Source of the DNA: Telmatospirillum siberiense
Lineage (GTDB): Bacteria > Pseudomonadota > Alphaproteobacteria > Rhodospirillales > Magnetospirillaceae
DNA: 64,000 nt
Assembly: GCF_002845745.1 (NCBI RefSeq)
Contig: NZ_PIUM01000005.1
Location: 124,001 to 188,000 of the forward strand
Direction: 5' to 3'
Below the pieces are notes generated by a model, which saw only the letters and a program-made list of their open reading frames with translations, did not search any database and was not told the origin of the DNA. A program made the translations under genes and the position numbers. Shown here in pieces: positions 1 to 9,082 of the stretch; positions within the stretch are counted from its first letter, which is position 1, and every line of letters starts with the position of its first letter.

Positions 1-1
1 T

Positions 2-1129
2 GTCGTCGGCGGCACCGTCGCCGGGCGCGACGACGTGAACGCCATCAAGGCGGCGGCCATCGGCTCGGTCTTCGGTGTCTGGAACGCCAGTCCCGATCTG
101 AAGATCGGCCTTTCGGTGGCGACGCCCTTTGGAATGCGCTCGGATTACAAGGGAGACTGGGTCGGCCGCTATCAGGCCTTGGCATCCGACGTGACCGACG
201 TCGACGTCTCCGTCGTCGCCGCCTACAAGATCGATGACCATCTGTCCATCGGTGGCGGTCCGCGCATTGATTATCTGAAGGCGCGTCTCAGCCAGGCGGT
301 CAATTTCAAGGCCATCGGCCTGGGCGCCGCCTCCCAGGCGCAAGCGGCGGCCACGGCTGCCGCTGCCGCCAGTCAACCCGCGCTGGCCGCGGCTTACGCG
401 GCCCAGGCCACGTCTCTGGCCACCGGTGCGGCAAGCTGGGGAGACGGTCTCAGCAAGGTCGAGGGTGACGACATCGGTGCCGGTTATAATGTCGGCCTGC
501 TCTATGTCTTCAATCCTCAAACCCGCGTCGGCCTCGATTACCGGTCGCGGTCCAACCACACCCTTTCCGGCACTGTGACCAATCAGACGCCGACGACATT
601 GGCCTCGTCCATCGCCAGTTCCTTCACCAATCAGGACGCCACGGCCAAGATCACCTTGCCCGACAGTGTCAATCTGGGCGGTTACCACGAGCTCGACAGC
701 CGCTGGGCCATCCTCTCCGACGTGCAATGGACGCACTGGAGCCTGTTCAAGCAGCTCAACGTCATCGGCGCGAACGGCCAGTTGATCAGCAGCACGCCGG
801 AAAACTGGCACGATACCTGGTTCGTCTCTCTCGGCGCCCATTACAAGGCCGACGACAAATGGACGTTGCGCGGCGGCGTCGCCTTCGACCAGTCGCCGGT
901 GAAGACCGAGGACCGGACGGCGCGGATCCCCGACTCCAACCGCTATTGGCTGTCGGCCGGCGCTTCCTACGCGATCACTCCGTCGGCCGAGGTGCATCTG
1001 GGCTATACCCATATCTTCGCCGACAAGGCCAGTATTTCGGAAAGCGCCAACCGCTTCGCCGGCGTCCTGACGGGCACCTACGACAACAGCGTCGATATCG
1101 TCAGCACCAGCTTCGTCGTGCGCTTCTGA
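2..1129 (+). CDS. FadL/OmpP1-type outer membrane transporter, 5' truncated by window edge
   Basis: C-terminal part of an outer membrane beta-barrel of the OmpP1/FadL/TodX family, which carries long-chain fatty acids or other hydrophobic compounds across the outer membrane. The frame is open to the left edge, so the true start lies outside; a GTG at 35 is probably not the start. Visible family traits are alternating hydrophobic beta strands, PFGMRSDYKGDWVGRY, RVGLDYRSR followed by an H-x-L-x-G motif, LPDSVNLGGYH, and a C-terminus ending STSFVVRF with the terminal Phe typical of barrel insertion. An Ala/Gln-rich insert at about residues 100-135 of the visible part looks like a surface loop. The neighbouring acyl-CoA ligase and beta-oxidation genes support a fatty-acid role. 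The family is clear; the substrate is inferred from context. Confidence 0.9.
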   Translation, partial: VVGGTVAGRDDVNAIKAAAIGSVFGVWNASPDLKIGLSVATPFGMRSDYKGDWVGRYQALASDVTDVDVSVVAAYKIDDHLSIGGGPRIDYLKARLSQAVNFKAIGLGAASQAQAAATAAAAASQPALAAAYAAQATSLATGAASWGDGLSKVEGDDIGAGYNVGLLYVFNPQTRVGLDYRSRSNHTLSGTVTNQTPTTLASSIASSFTNQDATAKITLPDSVNLGGYHELDSRWAILSDVQWTHWSLFKQLNVIGANGQLISSTPENWHDTWFVSLGAHYKADDKWTLRGGVAFDQSPVKTEDRTARIPDSNRYWLSAGASYAITPSAEVHLGYTHIFADKASISESANRFAGVLTGTYDNSVDIVSTSFVVRF

Positions 1130-1160
1130 GGCCGTTGAGAGGATCGGGCCGGATTCTTCC

Positions 1161-1223
1161 CCGCGGGGGCTCCAAGGGCCTGTTGATAAATTAAGTGAAA
1201 CAGGCCTTGTACGTCCCCCGCGG
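1161..1223 (+). terminator. Two-tier hairpin after the FadL-type gene
   Basis: CCGCGGGGG (1161-1169) pairs perfectly with CCCCCGCGG (1215-1223). Inside it, AAGGGCCTGTT and AACAGGCCTT nearly pair around an AT-rich loop. There is no long T-run. It lies 30 bp after the porin stop, so a terminator or mRNA-stabilising hairpin is the likely role. Confidence 0.5.
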
Positions 1224-1280
1224 CGCGGAAGCGTTACGGAAAACCCTTAAGGATCCGGTAGTGGATCATGAGGTTTATCG

Positions 1281-2951
1281 ATGCAAGACACCATCGATTG
1301 GCAATCCCCAATCGCCGCGACGGCGGTGAGCGCCGTTCTCGACGAGACGGTGCGACGCTTCGCGGACCGGCCGGCGCTCGATTTTCTCGGACGCCGGACC
1401 AGCTACGGCGAACTCGGCCGCATGGTCGACATGGCGGCGCGGGGGTTTCAGCAACTGGGGGTGAGGAAGGGGGTCAAGGTCGGCCTCTGTCTGCCCAACA
1501 CGCCCTATTTCGTCGTCTGTTACTACGCGGTCCTCAAGGCGGGCGGAACGGTGGTCAACTTCAACCCGCTCTATGTCGAGCGGGAGATCGCCCACCAGAT
1601 CAAGGATAGCGGCACCACCATCATGGTGACCCTCGATCTTCGCCAGATTTATCCGAAGATCAAAGCCATGCTGGACAGCACCTGTCTCGAAAAGGTGGTG
1701 ATCTGTCGCATGGCCGATATCCTGCCTTCGGTGCAAAGTCTGCTGTTCCAGGTGCTGAAACGCTCCGAACTCGCCGACGCCCCCGCCGACCTGCGCCATG
1801 TCACCTTCGCCCGTCTGATCAATAACGACGGTCAGTTGAAGCCGGTGGAGATCGATCCGGCGATCGACGTCGCCGTGCTTCAATATACCGGCGGGACCAC
1901 CGGTTTGCCCAAGGGGGCGGTGCTGACCCACGCCAATATCAGCGGCAACACCGATCAATTGGCGCGCTGGGTCCCCGATATTCAAAAGGGCCAGGAGCGC
2001 ATGCTGTGCGTTTTGCCCCTGTTTCACGTCTTCGCCATGACGGTGGGGATGAATCTCGGCATCGCCTTCGGTGCCGAACTGATCCTGTTGCCGCGTTTCG
2101 ATCTTGAACAGGTGATGAAGTGCGTCGCCCGCAAGCGTCCGACGCTTTTTCCGGGCGTGCCGACCATCTACACGGCGATCAACGGCGCCGCCGGGAAAGG
2201 GGGATGGGATCTCTCCTCGATCCGCTGCTGTATTTCGGGTGGCGCCCCCCTGCCGATAGAGGTCCGGACCGAGTTCGAGAATTTGACCGGCTGCATGCTG
2301 GTCGAGGGCTACGGCCTCAGCGAGGCGTCGCCGGTGGTCACCTGCAATCCCTTCCGGGCCGTCAAGGCGGGGTCGGTCGGCATTCCGCTGCCGGGGACGA
2401 CCGTGGAGATCCGCGCGCCCCACGATCCGGGAACGGTATTGGGCCAGGGTGAAAAAGGCGAGATCTGCGTGCGCGGGCCGCAGGTGATGACGGGCTATTG
2501 GCAAAAGCCCGGCGACACCGCGCAGGTCTTCGTCGACGGGGCGCTCAGGACCGGGGATATCGGCTATATCGACGAGGAGGGCTATCTGTTCCTGGTCGAT
2601 CGCATCAAGGACGTCATCATCAGCGGCGGCTACAACGTCTATCCGCGGGTGATCGAGGAGGCGCTCTATCAGCATCCGGCCGTCGCCGAGGCCGTGGTCA
2701 TCGCCGTTCGCGACCAATATCGCGGCCAGGCCCCCAAGGCCTTCGTCCGCCTGCGCGACGGGCTTCAGGCCACTCCCGACGAATTGCGGCAGTTCCTGAC
2801 CGGCTATGTCTCGCGCATCGAATTGCCGAAAATGATCGAGATCCGGGACACCCTGCCCAAGACCATGGTGGGCAAATTGTCCAAAAAAGAACTGGTCGCC
2901 GAAGAAGAGATGAAAGCCGCCGCCAGCGGTTCGCTCGACAAAGCTTCCTGA
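1281..2951 (+). CDS. fadD: Long-chain fatty acid--CoA ligase
   Basis: AMP-forming acyl-CoA synthetase (556 aa, normal for FadD) that activates fatty acids to acyl-CoA using ATP. Seen in the sequence: the ATP-binding motif YTGGTTGLPKGA at about residues 202-213, the A5-type motif GYGLSEASP near 342, the hinge TGDIGYIDEEGYLFLVDRIKD-type segment near 424, and a C-terminal lysine motif GKLSKKEL near 530. It acts in the cytosol or at the inner membrane, directly after import by the upstream FadL-type porin. Start ATG at 1281 gives a typical N-terminus. The adjacent MerR regulator and beta-oxidation genes support a catabolic role. Chain-length preference cannot be read from sequence. Confidence 0.92.
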   Translation: MQDTIDWQSPIAATAVSAVLDETVRRFADRPALDFLGRRTSYGELGRMVDMAARGFQQLGVRKGVKVGLCLPNTPYFVVCYYAVLKAGGTVVNFNPLYVEREIAHQIKDSGTTIMVTLDLRQIYPKIKAMLDSTCLEKVVICRMADILPSVQSLLFQVLKRSELADAPADLRHVTFARLINNDGQLKPVEIDPAIDVAVLQYTGGTTGLPKGAVLTHANISGNTDQLARWVPDIQKGQERMLCVLPLFHVFAMTVGMNLGIAFGAELILLPRFDLEQVMKCVARKRPTLFPGVPTIYTAINGAAGKGGWDLSSIRCCISGGAPLPIEVRTEFENLTGCMLVEGYGLSEASPVVTCNPFRAVKAGSVGIPLPGTTVEIRAPHDPGTVLGQGEKGEICVRGPQVMTGYWQKPGDTAQVFVDGALRTGDIGYIDEEGYLFLVDRIKDVIISGGYNVYPRVIEEALYQHPAVAEAVVIAVRDQYRGQAPKAFVRLRDGLQATPDELRQFLTGYVSRIELPKMIEIRDTLPKTMVGKLSKKELVAEEEMKAAASGSLDKAS

Positions 2952-3008
2952 ACTCCAATTCCGCTTTGCCAAAGGTGACGATGATGGGTATTCTTCGCGA
3001 CAGCATGG

Positions 3009-3042
3009 TGACGTATAGGGAATGTAACGGCTCCTACCGTCA
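3009..3042. promoter_or_regulatory. Candidate operator between fadD and the MerR gene
   Basis: An imperfect inverted repeat, TGACGTATAGG (3009-3019) and CCTACCGTCA (3033-3042), lies 30 bp before the MerR start. MerR-family regulators bind dyads within elongated promoter spacers and often autoregulate, so this is a reasonable candidate operator. The arms differ by one inserted base. No promoter hexamers were assigned. Confidence 0.3.
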
Positions 3043-3071
3043 TCTTGCATACGCGACTGAGGATACATCAG

Positions 3072-3467
3072 ATGGACAAGATCTATTCGGTCACCGAGCT
3101 GGCCCGGGAGCTCGGCGTGACGCCCCGGACCATCCGTTTCTACGAGGACCAGGGGCTGATCGCGCCGCAGCGGGCCGGCAATACGCGGGTTTATTCCTAT
3201 CGGGACCGGGCGCGGATGATCCTGATCCTGCGCGGGAAAAGGCTGGGCTTTTCGCTGCGCGACATCAGGGAATTCCTCGATCTCTACGTCGTCGACACCA
3301 CCCAGGTGGAACAGCTTCAGCTTCTTGCCACCAAGGTCCGCGCCCGCATCGCCATGCTCGAGGAACAGCGGATCGCGGTCGAACAGACCCTGACCGAATT
3401 GAAGGACGTCGAGCGGATGACCGTCGACGCCTTGACCGCCAAGCTCAAGCAGTCCCGTCCGGCCTGA
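3072..3467 (+). CDS. MerR-family transcriptional regulator
   Basis: 131-aa MerR-type regulator. The N-terminal winged helix-turn-helix is plain: YSVTELARELGVTPRTIRFYEDQGLIAP at about residues 4-31, then the second helix block RARMILILRGKRLGFSLRDIREFLDLY. A C-terminal coiled coil follows. No clustered cysteines are present, which argues against metal sensing. MerR regulators of the LiuR type control branched-chain and fatty acid catabolism in many proteobacteria, and this one sits between fadD and the fadA-fadN-fadE genes, so control of this block is a good inference. The start ATG at 3072 is preferred over an in-frame TTG at 3045 because family members begin just before the first helix. Confidence 0.9.
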   Translation: MDKIYSVTELARELGVTPRTIRFYEDQGLIAPQRAGNTRVYSYRDRARMILILRGKRLGFSLRDIREFLDLYVVDTTQVEQLQLLATKVRARIAMLEEQRIAVEQTLTELKDVERMTVDALTAKLKQSRPA

Positions 3468-3529
3468 TCTTTCCCTCTTTCGCGTTTTCCCGCTCCTTCC
3501 CGGGCGGGACCGACGCCCGCGCGAGCGGG

Positions 3530-3577
3530 TGGGTGAAGGGGCATACGACCCCTGTCCCTTGCCAGCCCCTTCACCCA
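3530..3577. repeat. Long hairpin between the MerR gene and fadA
   Basis: TGGGTGAAGGGGC (3530-3542) and GCCCCTTCACCCA (3565-3577) form a perfect 13-bp inverted repeat around a 22-nt loop. There is no T-run. The 253-bp gap (3468-3720) is otherwise GC-rich, with no convincing gene. It may be a dispersed palindromic repeat or an mRNA hairpin. Confidence 0.45.
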
Positions 3578-3720
3578 CACTCCCTCGTCCCTCGGTCGCC
3601 AAGACAAGCGCTCGTGGCGCCGGCCGGCTTTCCGGTGGGAAAGACGCCGCCGCGGCGCGGCGGACACCGCCTGTTTTCCGCATTCCCGTTTCATAACCAG
3701 ACCTCCATGGAGACCCGTCG

Positions 3721-4860
3721 ATGAAGACCGTGGTTATCGCGGGCTATGCCCGTTCGCCGTTCACGCCCTCGAAGAAGGGCGACCTGGCCCGAGTCCGTCC
3801 CGATGAACTGGCCGCGCAGGTGGTGCGCGCGCTGATCGAACGCAGCGGCGTCAAGCCGGAGGATATCGAGGATCTGATTCTCGGCTGCGCCTTCCCCGAG
3901 GGCGAACAGGGACTGAACCTGGCCCGGCTGGTCGTTCTTCTGGCCGATTTGCCGCTGTCGGTGGGCGGCGTCACCGTCAACCGCTTCTGCGGATCCTCCA
4001 TGCAGTCGGTGCACAACGCCGCCGGTGCCATCCGGATGGGCGCCGGCGAGGTGTTCATCTGTGCCGGCGTCGAGAGCATGACCCGCGTGCCGATGATGGG
4101 CTACAACCCGCTGCCCCATCCCGGTCTCCACGCCAAGCGCCCGGAGTCCTACATCGGCATGGGCGATACCGCCGAGAACGTGGCGCGGCAGTGGGAGATC
4201 CCGCGCGCCGCGCAGGAGGAGTTCGCCGTCCGCAGTCACCGGAAGGCGTCGTCCGCCCAGGCCGAAGGGCGCTTCAAGGATGAGATCGTCGCCATCACGG
4301 ACGGCAATCGCCGCATCGAAGTCGATGGGTGCATCCGTCCCGAAACCACGGCGGAGGCCCTGGCCGAGTTGAAGCCCGCCTTCGACCAGACGGGCACGGT
4401 GACCGCCGGCACCGCCTCGCCGCTGACCGACGGGGCGGCGGCGGTGCTGGTGTGCAGCCTCGACTACGCGGAAAGCCATGGTTTGACCCCGCTGGCCGGG
4501 ATCAGAAGCATCGCCATCTCCGGCTGCGCGCCCGAGGTGATGGGCATCGGTCCGGTCAAGGCCTCCGGCAAGGCGTTGGAGCGCGCCGGCCTGCGGGCCG
4601 ACCAACTGGATGTGGTGGAACTGAACGAGGCCTTCGCCTCCCAGTCCCTGGCCTGCATCCGGGACCTCGGCCTGTCCGAGGAGAAGGTCAACCTGGACGG
4701 TGGCGCCATCGCCATCGGCCATCCCCTGGGCGCCACCGGCGCGCGCATCGTCGGCAAGGCGGCGGCGCTCCTCAAGCGGACCGGCGGACGGTATGGCCTG
4801 GCCACGCAATGCATCGGCGGCGGCCAGGGCATCGCCACCCTGCTGGAGGCCGTGCGATGA
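3721..4860 (+). CDS. fadA: Acetyl-CoA C-acyltransferase (3-ketoacyl-CoA thiolase)
   Basis: Thiolase of 379 aa, slightly shorter than the usual 390. It cleaves 3-ketoacyl-CoA with CoA in the last step of beta-oxidation. The nucleophilic cysteine lies in NRFCGSSMQSVH near residue 90, the catalytic histidine in GHPLGATGAR near 334, and the second cysteine in CIGGGQG near 364. Its stop overlaps the start of the next gene (ATGA at 4857-4860), so the two are translationally coupled, as expected for subunits of a fatty acid oxidation complex. Together with fadN and fadE it resembles the fadN-fadA-fadE arrangement known from Bacillus, though in a different order. Confidence 0.93.
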   Translation: MKTVVIAGYARSPFTPSKKGDLARVRPDELAAQVVRALIERSGVKPEDIEDLILGCAFPEGEQGLNLARLVVLLADLPLSVGGVTVNRFCGSSMQSVHNAAGAIRMGAGEVFICAGVESMTRVPMMGYNPLPHPGLHAKRPESYIGMGDTAENVARQWEIPRAAQEEFAVRSHRKASSAQAEGRFKDEIVAITDGNRRIEVDGCIRPETTAEALAELKPAFDQTGTVTAGTASPLTDGAAAVLVCSLDYAESHGLTPLAGIRSIAISGCAPEVMGIGPVKASGKALERAGLRADQLDVVELNEAFASQSLACIRDLGLSEEKVNLDGGAIAIGHPLGATGARIVGKAAALLKRTGGRYGLATQCIGGGQGIATLLEAVR

Positions 4861-7181
4861 GCGGGATCGGCAAGGTCGCGGTGATCGGCGCCGGGGTGAT
4901 GGGGGCCGGCATCGCCGCCCAGGTCGCCAATGCCGGTGTGCCGGTGGTTCTCCTCGATATCGTCAAGGAGGGCGCCGCCAGCCGCAGCGCCATCGCCGAG
5001 GGCGCCGTCGCGGCCCTGTTGAAGGCCGACCCGGCTCCCTTCATGAGCAGGGCGGCGGCCAAGCTGGTCGCCACCGGCAATATCGAGGACGATCTGGGAT
5101 TGCTCGCCGACTGCGACTGGATCGTCGAGGCGGTCGTCGAGCGTCTCGACGTCAAGCAGGCGCTTTATCGCAAGATCGAGGGCGTGCGCAAGGCCGGATC
5201 GGTGGTTTCCTCCAACACCTCGACCATCCCCCTGGCGAGCCTGATCTCGGGGCTGCCCGAAACCTTCGCCCGCGATTTCTGCATCACCCACTTCTTCAAT
5301 CCGCCTCGCTATATGCGGCTGCTCGAAGTGGTGAAAGGCGAGCTCACCCGTCCCGAGGCGATCGCCCTCGTCAGCCGTTTCGCCGACGCGGCGTTGGGCA
5401 AAAGCGTGATCACGCCCAAGGATCGACCCGGCTTCATCGCCAACCGCCTGGGCGTCTTCTGGATCCAATGCGCGGTGATCGAGGCCATCGAACAGGGATT
5501 GGAGGTGGAGGAGGCCGACGCGGTGATCGGCAAGCCGATGGGCATCCCGAAAACCGGCGTGTTCGGCCTGATCGATCTGGTCGGGCTCGACCTCATGCCG
5601 CATGTCATGGACAGCATGATCGGCCTGTTGCCGCCCGAAGATCCGCTGCATGCCATCCATCGCCCGCAGCCGCTGATCGAACGGATGATCGCCGACGGTT
5701 ACACGGGGCGCAAGGGCAAGGGCGGCTTCTACCGGTTGAACCGGGCCGGCGGCGGCAAGGTCAAGGAGGCGATATCGCTCGTCACCGGCGAATACCGGCC
5801 GCAACGCAAGGCCGACCTGGAAGCGCTTGCCACCACCAGGGGCGATCTCAAGGCCCTGCTTGCCCATCCCGATCCGGCCGGCCGCTACGCGCTGCGCGTT
5901 CTGGGGCAGACCCTGGCCTATGCGGCCGCGCTGGTACCCGAGGCGGCTGACGACGTCGCCGCCGTCGATGAGGCGATGCGCCTCGGCTACAACTGGAAAT
6001 GGGGACCTTTCGAGCTGATCGATCAGTTGGGGGCGCCCTGGCTGGCCGAACATCTGGCCGCCGAGGGACTGCCGGTGCCGCCGCTGCTCACCCTGGCCGG
6101 GGACCGGAAATTCTATCGGATCGAGGCCGGCCGCCGGCAATATCTGGGCACCGACGGCGCCTATCACGACCTCGTCCGCCCCGAGGGCGTGCTGCTTCTG
6201 GCCGATCTCAAGCTCGACCGCCAGCCGGTGCTCAAGAACGGTTCGGCGGCCCTGTGGGACATCGGCGACGGCGTGGCCTGCTTCGAATTCACCAGCAAGA
6301 TGAATGCGCTCGATCCGGACACCATGGCCTTGCTGGGCAAGAGCATTAAAACCGTCGCCAAGCAGTTCAAGGCGCTGGTCATCTATAACGAAGGCAGCAA
6401 TTTCTCGGCCGGCGCCAATCTCGGCCTGGCCATCTTCGCCGCCAACATCGCCGCCTGGACGGAGATCGAGCAGTTGGTCGCGGCCGGACAGGAGACCTAC
6501 AGGGCGCTCAAATACGCCCCCTTCCCGGTGGTGGGGGCGCCTTCCGGGCTGGCGCTCGGCGGCGGCTGTGAAATCCTGCTGCATTGCGACGCCGTCCAGG
6601 CCCATGCCGAAACCTATGTCGGTCTGGTCGAATGCGGTGTCGGGCTGGTGCCGGCCTGGGGCGGCTGCAAGGAGATGCTGTCCCGTTGGAGCGCCCCTGG
6701 CCGCCTGCCCAAGGGGCCGATGCCGGCGGTGGCCAAGGTCTTCGAGACGGTGAGCACGGCCACGGTGGCCAAATCGGCGGCGGAGGCCAAGGAACTGCTG
6801 TTCCTTCGTCCCTCAGACGGCATCACCATGAACCGCTATCGGTTGCTCGCCGACGCCAAGGCCAAGGCGCTGGAGCTGGCGCGCGACTACACGCCGCCCG
6901 AGCCGGTAGACCTCACCCTTCCCGGCGAATCGGGCAAGGTCGGCATGCAGATGGCGGCCGAGGGTTTCCATCGCCGAGGCATCGCCACCACGCACGATCT
7001 GGTGGTGGCCGGTGCCCTGGCCACCGTGCTGTCGGGCAACGGCGCCGACGTTACCAAGCCGGTGACGGAGGAGGAGGTTCTGGAGGTGGAGCGCGCCCAG
7101 TTCATGCGGCTGATCCGTTATCCGGCGACGCTGGCGCGCATCGAAAGCATTCTCGAAACCGGCAAACCATTGCGGAACTGA
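4857..7181 (+). CDS. fadN: 3-hydroxyacyl-CoA dehydrogenase / enoyl-CoA hydratase fusion, FadN type
   Basis: 774-aa bifunctional beta-oxidation enzyme with the dehydrogenase first and the hydratase last, the reverse of E. coli FadB and the order of FadN. The Rossmann motif VIGAGVMGAGIAAQ is at residues 8-21, the dehydrogenase His motif FCITHFFNPPRYMRLLEVV near 140-158, and a second dehydrogenase C-terminal domain follows. The crotonase domain begins near residue 460, with NFSAGANLGL near 512 and the oxyanion segment LALGGGCEILLHCDA near 565. The frame is open upstream to 4329, but the ATG at 4857, overlapping the fadA stop, starts the NAD-binding fold exactly where expected. It oxidises 3-hydroxyacyl-CoA and hydrates 2-enoyl-CoA. 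Confidence 0.93.
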   Translation: MSGIGKVAVIGAGVMGAGIAAQVANAGVPVVLLDIVKEGAASRSAIAEGAVAALLKADPAPFMSRAAAKLVATGNIEDDLGLLADCDWIVEAVVERLDVKQALYRKIEGVRKAGSVVSSNTSTIPLASLISGLPETFARDFCITHFFNPPRYMRLLEVVKGELTRPEAIALVSRFADAALGKSVITPKDRPGFIANRLGVFWIQCAVIEAIEQGLEVEEADAVIGKPMGIPKTGVFGLIDLVGLDLMPHVMDSMIGLLPPEDPLHAIHRPQPLIERMIADGYTGRKGKGGFYRLNRAGGGKVKEAISLVTGEYRPQRKADLEALATTRGDLKALLAHPDPAGRYALRVLGQTLAYAAALVPEAADDVAAVDEAMRLGYNWKWGPFELIDQLGAPWLAEHLAAEGLPVPPLLTLAGDRKFYRIEAGRRQYLGTDGAYHDLVRPEGVLLLADLKLDRQPVLKNGSAALWDIGDGVACFEFTSKMNALDPDTMALLGKSIKTVAKQFKALVIYNEGSNFSAGANLGLAIFAANIAAWTEIEQLVAAGQETYRALKYAPFPVVGAPSGLALGGGCEILLHCDAVQAHAETYVGLVECGVGLVPAWGGCKEMLSRWSAPGRLPKGPMPAVAKVFETVSTATVAKSAAEAKELLFLRPSDGITMNRYRLLADAKAKALELARDYTPPEPVDLTLPGESGKVGMQMAAEGFHRRGIATTHDLVVAGALATVLSGNGADVTKPVTEEEVLEVERAQFMRLIRYPATLARIESILETGKPLRN

Positions 7182-7193
7182 ACCGTTCTCTTC

Positions 7194-7224
7194 CGTCATG
7201 CCCGGGTCACGCCCGGGGGTGACG
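7194..7224. repeat. Short copy of the GTCAT-CCGGG palindromic repeat
   Basis: CGTCATGCCCGGGTCACGCCCGGGGGTGACG-like segment between fadN and fadE. It shares both ends (CGTCAT and CCGGGGGTGACG) with the longer copies at 20473-20532 and 41612-41672, but lacks the central part. Intergenic palindromic repeats of this kind are common in alphaproteobacteria. Confidence 0.55.
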
Positions 7225-7246
7225 ACCAGGTATAAGGAATAAGGTC

Positions 7247-9037
7247 ATGCCCAGCTATCAGGCTCCGCTGCGCGACATGCGCTTCGTTCTCTACGAACTG
7301 CACCAGGGCGCCGGACTGTCGGCCCTGCCCGGTCTGGAGGATTTCACTCCGGATATCATCGACCCGGTCCTCGACGAGGCGGCTAAGGTCTGCGAGGAGG
7401 TCCTGGCCCCCTTGAACCGGACGGGGGACGAGGAGGGGTGCCATCTGGAAAACGGCGTGGTTCGCACGCCGTCCGGCTTCAAGCAGGCCTACGATCTGTT
7501 CCGGGACGGCGGCTGGACCGGGCTGGCCAGCGACCCGGCCTATGGCGGCCAGGGATTGCCGAAATCGGTCAACGCCCTGGTCGAGGAGATGATCTGCGCC
7601 TCCAACCTGTCCTTCGGCATGTATCCGGGATTGTCGCATGGCGCCTATCTGGCCCTGCATGCCCATGGTTCGGATGAGTTGCGGGATCGTTTCCTGCCGA
7701 AGATCGTCGACGGCACCTGGGCCGGCACCATGTGCCTGACGGAGCCCCATTGCGGCACCGACCTGGGGCTCTGCCGGACCAGGGCCGTCCCGCAAGGCGA
7801 CGGCAGTTACCGGATTACCGGGACCAAGATCTTCATCTCGGCCGGCGATCACGACCTGACCGAAAACATCATCCATCTGGTCCTGGCCCGGCTGCCCGAC
7901 GCGCCGAAGGGCATCAAGGGAATCAGCCTGTTCGTCGTGCCGAAGATCGCAGTCCGCGACGACGGATCCCTGGGCGATCCGAACGGCGTCACCTGCGGCT
8001 CCATCGAGCACAAGATGGGCATCAAGGGATCGGCCACCTGCGTGCTGAACTTCGACGACGCCGTCGGCTGGCTGGTCGGCGAGGCGCACAAGGGCATGCG
8101 CGCCATGTTCACCATGATGAACACCGAGCGTCTGGCGGTGGGCATCCAGGGACTGGGGCTCGCCGAGGCCTCCTACCAGGGCGCCGTCGCCTATGCCCGC
8201 GAACGCCTGCAGGGACGATCGCTGTCGGGGGTCAAGCATCCGGACAAATCGGCCGACCCGATCATCGTTCATCCCGACATCCGCCGGATGCTGCTGACCA
8301 TGCGGGCCACCACCGAGGGCTGCCGTGCCCTGGGCGGCTGGGTGGCCCGGTCGCTGGACATTCAGCACCATGGCGAGGACGAGGCGGCGCGCCAGGAGGC
8401 CGAGGACCTGGTGGTCCTGCTGACCCCGGTGGTCAAGGCGCTGTTCACCGATCTGGGGTTCGAGGCGGCCAACCTCGGCATGCAGGTTTATGGCGGCCAT
8501 GGTTACATCCGGGAAAACGGCATGGAACAATATGTCAGGGATGCCCGCATCGCGCAGATCTACGAAGGCACCAACGGCATTCAGGCTCTCGACCTCATCG
8601 GGCGCAAGCTGCCGGCGCATGCCGGGCGTTATCTACGCCGCTTCTTCCATCCGGTGGCCGATCTGATCGCCGCCAAGGTCGAGGACGAACAGCTGGGAGC
8701 TTTCGTCCAGCCTTTGGCCAAGGCCTTCGTGCGCCTCCAGCAGGCCACCGGGCAGATCGCCCGCGTCGGTCTTTCCAAGCCCGAGGAAGCGGCGGCGGCG
8801 GCGGCCGATTACCTGCGTCTGCTGGGGCTGGTGGCGGTCGGCTATATGTGGGTCAGGATGGTCGAGGTGGCCCTGCCGAAGGTCGGCACGGATGCCGATT
8901 CCGACGGCTTCTATCGGGCCAAGCTCGGCACCGCGCGGTTTTACATGGAGCGGGTGCTGCCGCAGAGCGGCGCCCTGTTCTCGGCCATCATGGCCGGCGG
9001 TGCCTCGATGATGGATTTCGAGGAAGCGGCGTTTTAG
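7247..9037 (+). CDS. fadE: Acyl-CoA dehydrogenase
   Basis: 596-aa FAD-dependent acyl-CoA dehydrogenase of the longer type that carries an extra C-terminal helical domain, close in length to Bacillus FadE (about 594 aa). It catalyses the first step of beta-oxidation. Seen: MCLTEPHCGTDLGLCRTRA near residues 163-182 (flavin region), the KIFISAGDHD segment, EHKMGIKGSATC, and the C-terminal catalytic glutamate motif IYEGTNGIQALDLIGRK near 436-452. The start ATG at 7247 follows a GAATAAGG-type ribosome site. Its place after fadA-fadN makes a complete beta-oxidation spiral. The physiological electron acceptor (ETF) is known for the family but is not encoded here. Confidence 0.93.
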   Translation: MPSYQAPLRDMRFVLYELHQGAGLSALPGLEDFTPDIIDPVLDEAAKVCEEVLAPLNRTGDEEGCHLENGVVRTPSGFKQAYDLFRDGGWTGLASDPAYGGQGLPKSVNALVEEMICASNLSFGMYPGLSHGAYLALHAHGSDELRDRFLPKIVDGTWAGTMCLTEPHCGTDLGLCRTRAVPQGDGSYRITGTKIFISAGDHDLTENIIHLVLARLPDAPKGIKGISLFVVPKIAVRDDGSLGDPNGVTCGSIEHKMGIKGSATCVLNFDDAVGWLVGEAHKGMRAMFTMMNTERLAVGIQGLGLAEASYQGAVAYARERLQGRSLSGVKHPDKSADPIIVHPDIRRMLLTMRATTEGCRALGGWVARSLDIQHHGEDEAARQEAEDLVVLLTPVVKALFTDLGFEAANLGMQVYGGHGYIRENGMEQYVRDARIAQIYEGTNGIQALDLIGRKLPAHAGRYLRRFFHPVADLIAAKVEDEQLGAFVQPLAKAFVRLQQATGQIARVGLSKPEEAAAAAADYLRLLGLVAVGYMWVRMVEVALPKVGTDADSDGFYRAKLGTARFYMERVLPQSGALFSAIMAGGASMMDFEEAAF

Positions 9038-9082
9038 TTCGGTAAAAGCCCGTGGATTGATGCCGTTATGAACGTCGAAGGT

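Noticed and set aside
1275-3683. Very long open frame on the minus strand opposite fadD and the MerR gene (about 800 codons)
   Set aside because: It mirrors a well-supported plus-strand gene; in high-GC DNA the antisense frame stays open. Its Gly/Arg/Asp/His-rich translation matches no family.
4329-4856. Upstream in-frame extension of fadN
   Set aside because: It lies inside fadA in another frame; the ATG at 4857 places the NAD-binding motif at the usual position and overlaps the fadA stop.
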